Assembly: GCF_000260115.1 (NCBI RefSeq)
Contig: NZ_JH651379.1
Location: 1,740,501 to 1,804,500 of the forward strand
Source: Galbibacter orientalis DSM 19592
GTDB taxonomy: Bacteria > Bacteroidota > Bacteroidia > Flavobacteriales > Flavobacteriaceae
Length of the DNA stretch: 64,000 nt
Direction of reading: 5' to 3'
The notes below the pieces were generated by a model that did not search any database, was not told the origin of the DNA, and was given only the letters and a program-made list of their open reading frames with translations. The translations under genes were made by a program, and so were the position numbers. Shown here piece by piece: positions 28,807 through 38,316 of this stretch. Every line of letters begins with the position of its first letter. Position 1 is the stretch's first letter.

Positions 28807-28902
28807 GCTTAAAGCACAGCATACATTTTATTAGGAATCCATATTTTATCTTTTTATTAATATTTTTTTAGAAGGAAAAAGTTAAATTCAAATAAAAAAA
28901 GA

Positions 28903-30426
28903 ATGGCAGTAATAGGTTCTATAATTAAAGGAATAATTGAATTGGCAGATAGCGTTATTTCAGAAGAAAATGCAAGCAAAAATCAACATATAGTTTTAAA
29001 ACAACTACTAGAAAAAGCCAAGGACACCAAGTTTGGAAAAGACCATTCTTTTAATGAAATATTAGAATCTGAAAATACAGAAGAAGCTTTTGCTGAAAAT
29101 ACTCCTTATTATGATTACAATCTTATAAATGATAAATATTGGAAGTATTTGCATGAAGGGGAGGAAAATCTTACGTGGCCTGGAAACCCAGAATATTTTG
29201 CTTTAAGTTCTGGAACTACAGGGAAAACGAGCAAACGAATTCCAGTAACCGAAGCTATGCTAGAAGCTATTAGAAAAACAGGAATCAAACAAGTAAGTGC
29301 ATTAGCAAATTTTGATCTTCCAGCAGATTTTTTTGAAAAAACAATTATGATGCTTGGAAGCTCAACTAAACTAAAAGAAAAAAATGGACATTTAGAAGGA
29401 GAGATAAGTGGAATTAGTGCTAGTAATATTCCTTTTTGGTTTCGTGGATATTACAAGCCAGGGGTTGAAATTTCTCAAATTGACGATTGGGACGAGCGGG
29501 TACAAAAAATAGCAGAAGAGGCCAAAAATTGGGATATCGGTGCTTTAAGTGGAATTCCTTCTTGGATGGAACTCATGATAAAAAAAGTTATAGAGCATCA
29601 TGGTGTAGCTAATATCCATGAAATTTGGCCCAACTTACAAGTTTATACTACAGGAGGGGTGGCGTTTGGGCCATATGAAAAGAGTTTTAATGCCTTACTA
29701 AAACACCCTATTACAATTATTGATACTTATTTAGCTTCTGAAGGTTTTTTGGCGTATCAAGAACGACCAGAAACAAAATCGATGAAATTAGTACTCGATA
29801 ATGGTATTTATTTTGAGTTTGTTCCGTTTAAACCAGAATACATTAATCAAGATGGTTCTTTAGTGCCTAATGCTCCTTCTATAAATATTAGTGAGGTTGA
29901 AGAAAATGTAGAATATGTTTTAATTATTTCTACAGTCTCTGGCGCGTGGCGTTATTTAATTGGAGATACTATTAAATTTACAAACATAGAGCGGGCAGAA
30001 ATTATAATTACTGGGAGAACTAAATTCTTTTTAAATGTTGTAGGCTCTCAATTATCGGTTAATAAAATGAATGACGCTATTCAGGAGGTTGAAGAGAAAT
30101 TTGATATGGAAATACCTGAGTTTACTATTGCAGCAACAAAAATAAATGATGAATATCACCACAAATGGTACATCGGTTCTCCAAATGCTAAAGTTAGTAA
30201 TGAAGAATTAGCAGATGCTTTGGATGCTGCTTTAAAAGAGGCCAATAAAAATTATAAAGTAGCACGCTCAAAAGCTTTGAAAGGGGTAAAAGTGGAAGTT
30301 GTAAAACCTGAAATATTTCATGCTTGGAACGAGCATAATAAAAAGAAAGGCGGACAGGTAAAAATGGAGCGTGTAATGGGAGAAGAAAAATTTAAAGAAT
30401 GGGAAGCTTTTGTTTCCGAGCAATAA
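28903..30426 (+). CDS. GH3 auxin-responsive-promoter family acyl-acid-amido synthetase-like protein
   Basis: The 507-residue member of the GH3 branch of the ANL adenylating superfamily shows the ATP-binding motif ALSSGTTGKTSKRIPVT (about residues 105-120), YLASEGFLAYQ (about 280) and the hinge/motif region WRYLIGDTIKFTN (about 350), then the small C-terminal domain. Plant GH3 proteins join amino acids to jasmonate or auxin; bacterial homologues are common in Bacteroidota with unknown substrates. It is a monocistronic cytoplasmic protein between two minus-strand/terminator boundaries. Family assignment is firm; the reaction is not known. Confidence 0.88.
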   Translation: MAVIGSIIKGIIELADSVISEENASKNQHIVLKQLLEKAKDTKFGKDHSFNEILESENTEEAFAENTPYYDYNLINDKYWKYLHEGEENLTWPGNPEYFALSSGTTGKTSKRIPVTEAMLEAIRKTGIKQVSALANFDLPADFFEKTIMMLGSSTKLKEKNGHLEGEISGISASNIPFWFRGYYKPGVEISQIDDWDERVQKIAEEAKNWDIGALSGIPSWMELMIKKVIEHHGVANIHEIWPNLQVYTTGGVAFGPYEKSFNALLKHPITIIDTYLASEGFLAYQERPETKSMKLVLDNGIYFEFVPFKPEYINQDGSLVPNAPSINISEVEENVEYVLIISTVSGAWRYLIGDTIKFTNIERAEIIITGRTKFFLNVVGSQLSVNKMNDAIQEVEEKFDMEIPEFTIAATKINDEYHHKWYIGSPNAKVSNEELADALDAALKEANKNYKVARSKALKGVKVEVVKPEIFHAWNEHNKKKGGQVKMERVMGEEKFKEWEAFVSEQ

Positions 30427-30428
30427 AA

Positions 30429-31001
30429 TTATTTTAACTCTTGTGTTAATTGTAAAATATCTTCGGGAGATAAGTATAAACTCTTAATTCTATTTTTATA
30501 AGCTTCTGATAAGCTGGTATGATTTAATATAAAATTTTTAGTACTTAAAATATAATCTCCCATTCCGTGACTTACAGCAAAAACATCGGCTGTTCTTTCG
30601 GCTTCTCGAATGTGTTTTCCAATAAAAATATATTTAATTCCGAATACAAATAAATTCCAACTACTACGGTTGAGGTAATCCATAATATGTCCTAATTCAT
30701 GACCAATCCATCCAATTATAACATCCTCTGGAACGTTATTAATATTAAATTTTTCGCCCTCAATATTAAAATTACTACTGATAAATATAATGTACTTTCG
30801 CTTTTTAGGTTTTTTTAAAAGCGTAGAGAAATCGGGTTGCGCTTGCATAAACGACTTTTGTAATTTCTCTTTAAATTTAAACTCAATAGCAACTTCCTTT
30901 AATTCAGGATAAAAACTTAATGCAGTTATAACTTCCTTTCTTATGGCTAAAGGAATTTCTTTATTTATAATTTTTTCTTTACTGTTTGTAGTCTCTTTCA
31001 T
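30429..31001 (-). CDS. Putative zinc metallopeptidase (HExxH)
   Basis: The 190-residue protein carries a zinc-binding GWIGHELGHIMDYL motif (HELGH about residues 96-100) and a downstream EAERTADVFAVSHGMG. The spacing resembles the gluzincin third ligand Glu plus Asp of M48-like peptidases. There is no signal peptide and only one weakly hydrophobic stretch (FVFGIKYIFIG). It is convergent with the GH3 gene, with 2 nt between stops. Cytoplasmic role and substrate are unknown. Confidence 0.65.
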   Translation of the reverse strand: MKETTNSKEKIINKEIPLAIRKEVITALSFYPELKEVAIEFKFKEKLQKSFMQAQPDFSTLLKKPKKRKYIIFISSNFNIEGEKFNINNVPEDVIIGWIGHELGHIMDYLNRSSWNLFVFGIKYIFIGKHIREAERTADVFAVSHGMGDYILSTKNFILNHTSLSEAYKNRIKSLYLSPEDILQLTQELK

Positions 31002-31120
31002 TAAAAAGAAGATACAAAAAAGAGGATATAATGTTTGTATTCAGAATTGTAATTTTATCTTAATATTTGTGTGTAAACACTAGGCTTTATGTGTGAATTT
31101 GTTATAAATAATTAAAAAAA

Positions 31121-31192
31121 TTAATGTCCGAGTATAAATACAAGATCGCTTCGCTATAAGAAAAAAGACTAAATATTAACTATCAAAAAAAA
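31121..31192 (+). repeat. Dispersed intergenic repeat, copy 1
   Basis: A block of about 50 bp containing AATGTCCGAGTA, ACAAGA and CGCTTCGCTATAAG recurs with few changes at 39243-39320, in the same orientation. It has no coding potential. Confidence 0.8.
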
Positions 31193-31259
31193 TAAACATT
31201 GATTTATTTGGAGTAAATTATCTCTTTTTTTTTATCAAGAAAAATAGTATTTTCATTAG

Positions 31260-32066
31260 ATGATTGTTCCATTTCTTATAGGCATACCTACAGCCTTGCT
31301 TTTTACCTACTGGGGGGTTAATCTCACAGATCTTGCCTATTCCAAAATTTACGGAAAGCCATTAATTGTTTATGACCATATATATTTTAAAAAGTTACGT
31401 ACTGAAGATATTGAGGTTATAAAGGCTCATTCGTTATTCTATACTAAGCTTAGTGCTTATAAAAAAAGGGTTTTTCGACATAGAGTGGTAATGTTTATAA
31501 ATGATAAAACATTTATAGGACTTAATGGTTTTGAGATTACTCGGGAAAAGAAAATAATGATTGCTAGCGTTGCTGTAATGCTTTCTTTTGGAATGCGTAC
31601 TTATTTAATAGCATGTGTAAATAAAATTATAATTTACCCACATGCATATTTTTCGGAGATTAACAGGAAATATCATTTGGGAGAATTCAATCCGCTTTTA
31701 AAAACCATTGTTTTTTCTTGGGAAGATTTTATTGCTGGCATGAATAACAATACCAATAATAGCAATTTGGGGGTTCATGAATTTGCGCATGCAATTTATT
31801 TTTGCTCTAAATATTCAAATGATTCTAGTTCTATATTGTTTACTAACGGAATAAAAAAAATTGATAAGCTGCTGCATTCCGAATCTTATATTGATAAAAT
31901 GAAGAATACAGCATATTTAAGAGGTTATGCATATACTAATAAATTTGAATTTTTTGCTGTCTGTTTAGAACACTTTATTGAAACCCCCAAACAATTTAAA
32001 GAAGCATTTCCTCAGTTGTTTGGAATTATAAAGGATATGATGAATTTTGAAACTTCAGAAGCTTAA
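31260..32066 (+). CDS. MtfA-like (M90) zinc-dependent peptidase
   Basis: The 268-residue protein has one N-terminal membrane segment (IVPFLIGIPTALLFTYWGV). An M90 domain follows: the zinc motif NLGVHEFAHAIYF (about 168-180) and the downstream YTNKFEFFAVCLEHFIETP, where the Glu is the expected third ligand region. Flanking features FRHRVVMFINDKTFIGLNG and TIVFSWEDF match MtfA N-terminal elements. In enterobacteria MtfA cleaves after loss of Mlc control; flavobacterial targets are unknown. It is convergent with ypdA, overlapping by 4 nt. Confidence 0.8.
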   Translation: MIVPFLIGIPTALLFTYWGVNLTDLAYSKIYGKPLIVYDHIYFKKLRTEDIEVIKAHSLFYTKLSAYKKRVFRHRVVMFINDKTFIGLNGFEITREKKIMIASVAVMLSFGMRTYLIACVNKIIIYPHAYFSEINRKYHLGEFNPLLKTIVFSWEDFIAGMNNNTNNSNLGVHEFAHAIYFCSKYSNDSSSILFTNGIKKIDKLLHSESYIDKMKNTAYLRGYAYTNKFEFFAVCLEHFIETPKQFKEAFPQLFGIIKDMMNFETSEA

Positions 32067-33037
32067 TTCTTTTGTTTTTTTGAAATTGTGTTTAGTATCA
32101 TTTTAGCATGAATTCTAGAGTTTTCTATAAACCAAAGATGGGTGTCCATACCGCCACAAATAACCCCAGCTAAATAAAGATTTTCCACATTTGTTTCCAT
32201 AGTATCCTCGTTGTATTGAGGGTAGAATTTTCCATCATCAGATAGTTTAACACCTATTTTTTCTAAGAACGAAAAGTTGGGTTTGTAACCAGTTAGTGCC
32301 AAAACAAAGTCGTTTTCTATAGTTTTTTCGCCTTCTGGAGTGTTTATTATAATGCTATGTTCTTTAAATTCTTTAACGGTAGCGTTAAAATAAGCATTTA
32401 TACTCCCTTCTTTTATTCTATTTTCAATATCAGGTTTTACCCAGTATTTTACACGGGGTCCAATTTCTGGTCCGCGTACAATCATTGTAACATCTGCACC
32501 CTTTCTATAACACTCTAAAGCTGCGTCAACGGCCGAATTGCTAGCTCCAATTACGGCTAGTTTTTGCATGGCATAAAAATGAGGATCTTTGTAATAGTGA
32601 GCCACTTTGGGTAAATCTTCTCCTTTGGTATTAAGAGTATTTGGAATATCATAAAATCCAGTGGAAACTACCACATAATTAGCGGTATAAGTTTCTTTTT
32701 CTGTTTTTATTACAAAAGAATTGTTGTTCTCTTTTGTTACAGAAGTTACTTTTTCGAATAAATTAATATCGAGGTCGTTTGAGGTAACTATTCTTCTGTA
32801 GTATTCTAAAGCCTCATTTCTTCTTGGTTTTGCCTCTTTACTGATAAACGGAATTCCATCAATCTCCAATTTTTCAGAAGAAGAGAAAAACTGCATATTC
32901 ATTGGGTAATTAAATAGCGAATTTACGATGGCTCCTTTTTCAATAATAAGAGCGTCAATTCCTCTTTTTTTTGCTTCTAACCCACATGCTATTCCGATAG
33001 GACCACCACCTATTATGATTAAATCTTTATGCGTCAT
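32063..33037 (-). CDS. ypdA: YpdA-family putative bacillithiol disulfide reductase
   Basis: The 324-residue FAD/NAD(P)-binding protein has the N-terminal dinucleotide motif IIGGGPIGIACGLEAKKRG, the YpdA-typical NYPMNMQFFSSSEKLEIDGIP segment, a second Rossmann motif (LAVIGASNSAVDAALE) and VLALTGYKPNFSFLE. No CxxC redox pair is visible, as expected for YpdA, which uses a single cysteine. Family knowledge: it reduces bacillithiol disulfide with NADPH, and Bacteroidota make bacillithiol. It overlaps the upstream rpe by one base and so is translated with it. Confidence 0.88.
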   Translation of the reverse strand: MTHKDLIIIGGGPIGIACGLEAKKRGIDALIIEKGAIVNSLFNYPMNMQFFSSSEKLEIDGIPFISKEAKPRRNEALEYYRRIVTSNDLDINLFEKVTSVTKENNNSFVIKTEKETYTANYVVVSTGFYDIPNTLNTKGEDLPKVAHYYKDPHFYAMQKLAVIGASNSAVDAALECYRKGADVTMIVRGPEIGPRVKYWVKPDIENRIKEGSINAYFNATVKEFKEHSIIINTPEGEKTIENDFVLALTGYKPNFSFLEKIGVKLSDDGKFYPQYNEDTMETNVENLYLAGVICGGMDTHLWFIENSRIHAKMILNTISKKQKN

Positions 33038-33696
33038 TAAGCAATTTTATTTTTTAGATCTGAAATTGTTTGGAGTTGATTTTTACTACTGAAGATAAAG
33101 CTACCAGCTACTAACACATCTGCGCCAGCATCGGTAAGTTTTTTAGCATTTTCAGCATTTACGCCGCCATCTATTTCAATAAGAGTAGTGGCATTATGGG
33201 TAAGAATCATTTCTTTAAGCTGCTTTATTTTTTTGTAGGTATTTTCAATGAATGATTGTCCGCCAAAACCAGGATTTACACTCATAATTAAAACAAGGTC
33301 AACATCTTTTATTACTTCTTCCAAAACACGGACACTGGTATGAGGGTTTAATGCTACTCCTGCTTTCATACCTTCCGCTTTTATGGCTTGTAGCGTTCTG
33401 TGTAAATGGGTACAAGCTTCATAATGAACCGTAAGATTATCTACCCCTAGATTTGCAAAATCTTTAATATATCTATCTGGATCAGCAATCATTAAATGTG
33501 TATCTAGAGTTTTTTTGGCATGCTTTGCAATTGCTTTTATAACGGGCATCCCAAATGAAATATTAGGAACAAACATTCCGTCCATAACATCTATATGAAA
33601 CCAATCGGCTTCACTAGTATTTACCATTTCGATATCTCGTTGTAGATTGGCAAAATCGGCTGCCAATAGGGAAGGAGCTATTAATTTTTTATTCAT
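33037..33696 (-). CDS. rpe: Ribulose-phosphate 3-epimerase
   Basis: The 219-residue TIM barrel has all the family signatures: PSLLAADFANLQRDIE, WFHIDVMDGMFVPNISFG, DTHLMIADPDRYI, VLIMSVNPGFGGQSFI and LIEIDGGVNAENA. Catalytic Asp residues and metal-binding His/Asp are intact. Reaction: D-ribulose 5-phosphate to D-xylulose 5-phosphate in the pentose phosphate pathway. It is the first gene of an rpe-ypdA pair; upstream lies a 1-kb mosaic repeat block, so the promoter must lie within or next to that block. Confidence 0.97.
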   Translation of the reverse strand: MNKKLIAPSLLAADFANLQRDIEMVNTSEADWFHIDVMDGMFVPNISFGMPVIKAIAKHAKKTLDTHLMIADPDRYIKDFANLGVDNLTVHYEACTHLHRTLQAIKAEGMKAGVALNPHTSVRVLEEVIKDVDLVLIMSVNPGFGGQSFIENTYKKIKQLKEMILTHNATTLIEIDGGVNAENAKKLTDAGADVLVAGSFIFSSKNQLQTISDLKNKIA

Positions 33697-33739
33697 GGAT
33701 GTTTGTTATTAAACGGTTTGGCTTTTAACAAAAATAAGG

Positions 33740-34692
33740 AAAGTTAAAAAGTTAGAGAGTTAAAAAGTAGGTAAAGTTTTTTTTAGTTGAAGGTTCTAAA
33801 GGTTCAAAGATGTAAAGTTGTAATTGTATAAATGTGTCAATTTGAAGATTTGGAAATGCGAGAAAAAAAATCGGAAGTCCGAAGACCGAAGTCGGGAGTG
33901 TTCAGTTGGCAGTTACAGTATGTAGTTTTTTTTCATTGTAACTTCATAACAGCATAACTTTTTAACTCAAAGATGCAAAGGTTCAAAGATGCAGAGGGAC
34001 AAAGTTATAAATTTATAAAGTGGAAATGAGGAAATGAGGAAATGAGGAAATGAAAAAAGAAAACCGAAGACCGAAGACGGGAGTGTTCAGTTGGCAGTTA
34101 CAGTGTGTAGTTTTTTTTCATCGTAACATCGTAACTTTATAACAACATAACTTTTTACTTTCAACTCAAAGTGGCAAAGATGCAAAAGTGCAGAGAGGCA
34201 AAGTTGTAAATGCGAGAAAAAAAAGTCTGAAGTCCGAAGACCGAAGACGGGAGTATTCAGTTGGCAATTACAGTATGCAGTTTTTTTTCATCGTAACATC
34301 GTAACTTCATAACAGCATAACTTTTTACTTTCAACTCAAAGTGGCAAAGATGCAAAGGTGCAGAGAGGCAAAGTTGTAAACGTGAAAAAAAAGTCGGAAG
34401 TCCGAAGACCGAAGACGGGAGTATTCAGTTGGCAGTTACAGTATGCAGTTTTTTTATCGTAACATCGTAACTCCATAACAGCATAACTTTTTAACTCGAA
34501 GATGCAAAGGTGCAAAGGTTCAAAGAGGCAAAGTTGTATATGTGCTAATTTGAAGATTTGGAAATGTGGATTTGTGAAATAAATAAAATCTCCCGACTTC
34601 GGTCTCCCGACTCCCATCTTTCAATCTTTCAATCCTTCAATCCTTCAATCCTTCAATCCTTCAATCTTTAAATTTTCAAATCTTAACCTTCC
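33740..34692 (-). repeat. Mosaic intergenic repeat block R1 (inverted relative to the other blocks)
   Basis: About 950 bp of non-coding sequence is built from recurrent words. Four successive units of about 165-190 bp begin near 33871, 34056, 34225 and 34393. Each unit runs as (T)CGGAAGTCCGAAGACCGAAG, then CAGTTGGCAGTTACAGTATG, a T-run, ATCGTAACATCGTAAC, CATAACAGCATAAC, then a CAAAGATGCAAAGG series. Simple tracts GAAATGAG (34027 on) and TTCAATCC (34617-34670) are embedded. Short open frames here are artefacts. The same words occur in reverse complement at 47.6, 49.3, 54.0, 55.3 and 62.2-63.1 kb. Confidence 0.9.
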
Positions 34693-34762
34693 AAAAATAT
34701 AAAGCTTGTTAAGGGACGATATTTTTTTTAACTTGTATACATTATCCAAACCGCTGTACAAG

Positions 34763-35158
34763 ATGAAAACGCTATTTGAAAAGCTGAAACTAGAAGACCT
34801 GAAAGAAATTCTTATTATTAATGAGCCTGAAGGCTTTTCTGAGCAATTGGCAGAATTGATTGATATAGATATTTACCAATCTTTGATCCAGGTAAACAAA
34901 ATGGAATTTGCCTTGGTATTTGTTTCTTCAATTGAAGAATTAGAAAATCAGGTGCATACGCTTCATCCAAAATTAAAAGACGACGTAGTACTTTGGGTTG
35001 CGCATCCTAGAAAAAAATCGGAAAAACTAACTACAGATATAACAGATGCTTATGATTGGCAACCTCTTCTAAAACACCGCTACGAAGCTGTAAAAAATCT
35101 TAAAATAAATCCCGATTGGGAAGCAGTTAGATTTAGAAGGGTGGAATATATTAAGTAA
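34763..35158 (+). CDS. Conserved-looking small cytoplasmic protein, function unknown
   Basis: The ATG at 34763 (MKTLFEKLKLEDLKEILIIN) gives 131 residues; a GTG at 34706 only adds an unlikely extension running into the repeat block. Features are a Leu/Lys-rich N-terminal helix, an alternating alpha/beta pattern (FALVFVSSIEEL, DVVLWVAHPRKKSEKLTTDI) and a C-terminal PDWEAVRFRRVEYIK. The W-A-P-KKSE-K part recalls small proteins that adopt a bacteriocin-like or DUF3052-type alpha/beta fold, but I cannot assign it. The stop codon lies within a short dispersed repeat. Confidence 0.65.
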   Translation: MKTLFEKLKLEDLKEILIINEPEGFSEQLAELIDIDIYQSLIQVNKMEFALVFVSSIEELENQVHTLHPKLKDDVVLWVAHPRKKSEKLTTDITDAYDWQPLLKHRYEAVKNLKINPDWEAVRFRRVEYIK

Positions 35159-35190
35159 ACTCCCTCGGGGCAAGCCTTGGAGCATTCAAG
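35153..35190 (-). repeat. Short dispersed repeat with CCTCGGGGCAAGC core
   Basis: AAGTAAACTCCCTCGGGGCA and following bases match, in reverse complement, a segment at 57621-57693; a decayed version occurs at 56568-56600. Here the repeat supplies the stop codon of the preceding gene. The remainder up to 35309 is AT-rich and has no other feature. Confidence 0.7.
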
Positions 35191-35309
35191 TCTCAATTAT
35201 TGAGTAAATTACTTGAGGAGCCTACCTTACTAACTATTATAAGAAAAACTAAAACATTTTTAACCCAGACCAAAAAACTCGATTATCGAGAAAACTCAAC
35301 TAACTGATA

Positions 35310-37097
35310 ATGAAAAAAATCATCCTAACAGCAAGTGTTATACTTCTATTTTTTTCCTGTAAAAACAAAGAAGTTTCTAAAGAAGTAATCGTAGATAAGG
35401 TGTCTATTGATTCGGTATTTAAGCATTATTATGAAGAAAGTTTGAAATTATATCCGCTAAACGCTACTCTTTCGGGAGATTCTCGTTATAACAATTACCT
35501 GCCAAACGATATTACAGCATCCTTTAAGAATAAGCAAAAGGCGTTTTATAATGCTTATAGAGATGAGCTTTTGAGTTTTAATAAAGATTCGCTTTCCAAA
35601 GAACAGCGAATGAGTTACGAGGTTTTAATGTGGGAATGTAACATCAATTTAGACAAGTTACAATATCCAACAGAGCTCATTCCTATTAATCAGTTTTCCT
35701 CATTACCACAAACCATTGGGCAGTTGGCGGGAGGTTCCAGCGCGCAACCATTTAAAACGGCAACCGATTATAAAAATTGGCTGCAACGCCTTAACGACTA
35801 TGTTGTTTGGTGTGATACCGCAATAGTAAACATGAAAAAAGGGATTAAAACTGGTTATGTTTTACCCAAATCTCTTACCCTAAAAGTAATTCCGCAGATG
35901 GAGAGTTTTTCTAGCGGAGCTCCAAAAGAACATTTGTTTTATAGCCCTATAAAAAACATCCCGAATAATATTAGTCGTGCTGAAAAAGACAGTCTTGCAT
36001 TGGCTTATGAAACAATAATTGCTGAAAAAATTATTCCTACCTATAAAAAATTAGAAAACTTTTTTAGAGATGAATATTTACCTGCCAGTAGAGAAACCTC
36101 TGGAATAAATGATGTTCCGAGAGGAAATGCATATTACGGACACCAAATACAAACTTTTACCACTACCTCTTTAGAAGCAGATTCTATCCATAAATTAGGA
36201 TTGAGTGAAGTAGCTCGTTTAGAAAATGAAATGAAAAAAGTGATGGCGGAAGTTAATTTTAAAGGCGAATTAAAAGATTTTTTTCAAGCCATAAGAACTG
36301 CAAGAGAGTTAATGCCATTTGATAAACCAGCACAGGTAATTGAAAATTTTAATGAGATTCACCAAAAAATGAAACCTCAACTTGCAAAGCTTTTTGATTT
36401 AACTCCAAAAACCGAATTTGAAGTTAGAAGAACAGAAGCTTTTAGAGAAGCATCGGCAAGTGCAGAATATAACCCAGGTTCTATAGACGGCACACGTCCG
36501 GGGGTGTTTTATGTTCCAATTCCAGATGTAAAAAAATACAATATTTATTCGGATGAGGATTTGTTTTTACATGAAGCTATTCCGGGACATCATTATCAAA
36601 TTTCGCTTCAGCAAGAAAATAAAAGCTTACCAGATTTTAGAAAAACCCTATGGTATAGTGCTTATGGCGAAGGTTGGGCTTTATATTCTGAATCTTTAGG
36701 AAAAGAACTCGGACTTTATAACGATCCATATCAATATTTTGGAATGCTAAGTGCAGAAATGCATCGAGCCATACGTTTGGTGGTAGACACGGGCATACAT
36801 ACTAAAGGATGGTCTAGAGAAAAAGCTATAGAATTTTCTTTGGCTCACGAAGCAGAATCTGAAGAAAGCATAACCGCAGAAATAGAGCGTTATATGTCGT
36901 GGCCAGGACAAGCATTGTCTTACAAAATAGGACAACTTAAAATAATAGCTTTAAAAAATAAGGCACAAAAGCAATTGGGGGATAAATTTGACATTAAAAT
37001 TTTCCATAATAAAGTATTAGAATCGGGATGTATCCCAATAAAACTTTTGGAAGAAAAAATAAATACTTGGATCCTTAAAAACACAGTAGATGAATAA
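35310..37097 (+). CDS. DUF885-family putative metallopeptidase, lipoprotein
   Basis: The 595-residue lipoprotein (signal ending LFFSC) has the DUF885 fold. Visible landmarks are YEESLKLYPLNATLSGD near the N-terminus, the zinc-type motif LFLHEAIPGHHYQISLQQE (about 425-443), then GEGWALYSESLGKELGLY and SWPGQALSYKIGQLKI. HExxxxH with a downstream Glu is the family's presumed catalytic site. It overlaps the following DoxX-like gene by 8 nt. Substrate is unknown; exported peptidase or carboxypeptidase is the family expectation. Confidence 0.87.
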   Translation: MKKIILTASVILLFFSCKNKEVSKEVIVDKVSIDSVFKHYYEESLKLYPLNATLSGDSRYNNYLPNDITASFKNKQKAFYNAYRDELLSFNKDSLSKEQRMSYEVLMWECNINLDKLQYPTELIPINQFSSLPQTIGQLAGGSSAQPFKTATDYKNWLQRLNDYVVWCDTAIVNMKKGIKTGYVLPKSLTLKVIPQMESFSSGAPKEHLFYSPIKNIPNNISRAEKDSLALAYETIIAEKIIPTYKKLENFFRDEYLPASRETSGINDVPRGNAYYGHQIQTFTTTSLEADSIHKLGLSEVARLENEMKKVMAEVNFKGELKDFFQAIRTARELMPFDKPAQVIENFNEIHQKMKPQLAKLFDLTPKTEFEVRRTEAFREASASAEYNPGSIDGTRPGVFYVPIPDVKKYNIYSDEDLFLHEAIPGHHYQISLQQENKSLPDFRKTLWYSAYGEGWALYSESLGKELGLYNDPYQYFGMLSAEMHRAIRLVVDTGIHTKGWSREKAIEFSLAHEAESEESITAEIERYMSWPGQALSYKIGQLKIIALKNKAQKQLGDKFDIKIFHNKVLESGCIPIKLLEEKINTWILKNTVDE

Positions 37098-37437
37098 TTG
37101 GCATTACTACTTAATGGCTGGCATTTATATTGTAGCAGGAATTTTACATTTTGTAAGACCTAGAAGTTACGTTTCTATTATACCTTCCTATATTCCTTAC
37201 CAAAAGGAAATGGTATACTTAAGCGGAATTGCAGAAATAGTTTTTGGAGCAATGCTATTTACTACTTTAAAGGATTATGCACTGTGGGGAATTATTTTAA
37301 TGCTAATAGCATTTATTCCAGTACATATTTATATGTTAAAAGATAAGAAGTTTGAAAAAGTAGCTCCAAGGTGGGTATTAATTTTAAGAGTGCCGCTACA
37401 ATTTGCCCTTATGTTTTGGGCATATACGTATTTATAA
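37090..37437 (+). CDS. DoxX-like small integral membrane protein
   Basis: 115 residues with four predicted transmembrane helices: YYLMAGIYIVAGILHFV, MVYLSGIAEIVFGAMLF, LWGIILMLIAFIPVHIYML and ILRVPLQFALMFWAYTYL. The GILHFVRP motif and helix pattern match the DoxX/DoxD-like group. It is translationally coupled to the DUF885 gene by an 8-nt overlap. No specific function can be given. Confidence 0.8.
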   Translation: MNNWHYYLMAGIYIVAGILHFVRPRSYVSIIPSYIPYQKEMVYLSGIAEIVFGAMLFTTLKDYALWGIILMLIAFIPVHIYMLKDKKFEKVAPRWVLILRVPLQFALMFWAYTYL

Positions 37438-37446
37438 AGCAAAAAA

Positions 37447-37472
37447 AAAGGGAGTTCTAACACCTCCCTTTT
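37447..37472. terminator. Bidirectional terminator between convergent genes
   Basis: AAAGGGAG / CTCCCTTT stem with a 9-nt loop, A-run before and T-run after, placed in the 60-nt space between two convergent genes. Confidence 0.85.
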
Positions 37473-37497
37473 CCAACTTCAAAATCTATTTGTAAGA

Positions 37498-38103
37498 TTA
37501 CAAGCTAACTGTTTTGTAAAATGTATTTCCTTTGCGAGTTACTTCAAATCTGTAAGAACCTTTTTGAGCGTTAGAAAAATCAAATCTTTTTCCTACACTT
37601 TTAGCTCCTTTAAGTATTTCTTCATGTACTAACTCATTTGTTGTTTCGTTGTAAACTTTTACAGTTACAGGAGACATATCTGAGCTTAACATGTTTACAC
37701 TTAACACAGACCCATCTTTTCTAAAATAAGGCTTGTAAGTAACTTCTTCTTTTTCTCTTTCAACAATTGTTTTCCCATCGGTAAAAACTACAGGTACTCT
37801 TTCAATTTTAATTTCGTTCTCAACAACAAAATAGTAAGTTCCTGTTGGTAACCCTTTAAAATTATAACGTTTTACGTTTGTTGGTAATTGTTTGTATTCA
37901 TAATTATACAGAACCTCTCCTTTTGCATCAACAAAAGAAATTGCTATTGGCTGGTTGCTTTTCTCTACGAATAAATCAACAGTTCTATTATCATCCTTTT
38001 TTACAGATAAGTAAAAATCATTGGCTCTTGTCATCGCTAACGTTGCAATACTCAATACTACAACTAGCATACTGTTTCTTAATGTGTTTTTCATCTTTAG
38101 CAA
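37498..38103 (-). CDS. Secreted protein of unknown function with two beta-domains
   Basis: 201 residues (198 from the second ATG at 38094, MKNTLRNSMLVVVLSIATL) with a cleavable signal peptide (TLAMTRAND). The mature protein has two similar beta-sandwich-like halves with the pattern YNFKGLPTGTYYFVVEN and FDFSNAQKGSYRFEVTRKG. This 'G-x-Y-x-F-V' ending recalls the T9SS sorting or DUF3244-type folds found in Bacteroidota secreted proteins. A TATCTTTG -7 box lies 36 nt upstream of the first ATG. Monocistronic. Confidence 0.7.
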   Translation of the reverse strand: MLKMKNTLRNSMLVVVLSIATLAMTRANDFYLSVKKDDNRTVDLFVEKSNQPIAISFVDAKGEVLYNYEYKQLPTNVKRYNFKGLPTGTYYFVVENEIKIERVPVVFTDGKTIVEREKEEVTYKPYFRKDGSVLSVNMLSSDMSPVTVKVYNETTNELVHEEILKGAKSVGKRFDFSNAQKGSYRFEVTRKGNTFYKTVSL

Positions 38104-38138
38104 TTTTAATGGTTATACATTTCATTTTAATTACATTA

Positions 38139-38146
38139 CAAAGATA
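38139..38146 (-). promoter_or_regulatory. Bacteroidota -7 box (TATCTTTG) for the secreted beta-domain protein
   Basis: On the minus strand TATCTTTG matches TAnnTTTG, 36 nt before the first ATG. The -33 region is not a clear TTG match. Confidence 0.6.
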
Positions 38147-38264
38147 CGGTGGACACCAAGGTTAAAATACATCAGGATTTTCAAGTTTATGCACTATTTT
38201 AACACGATGCTTATGTTAACTCAATGTTAAGGATAAAATAGAACACATTTGAGGTAATATTTTG

Positions 38265-38272
38265 TATATTTG
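38265..38272 (+). promoter_or_regulatory. Bacteroidota -7 box (TATATTTG) for the AraC gene at 38317
   Basis: TATATTTG matches TAnnTTTG, 44 nt before the ATG. It leaves a leader of about 37 nt. Confidence 0.6.
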
Positions 38273-38316
38273 CCCCGTTAACATGGTATATTTTTATACT
38301 GAAAAACAATTTTGCT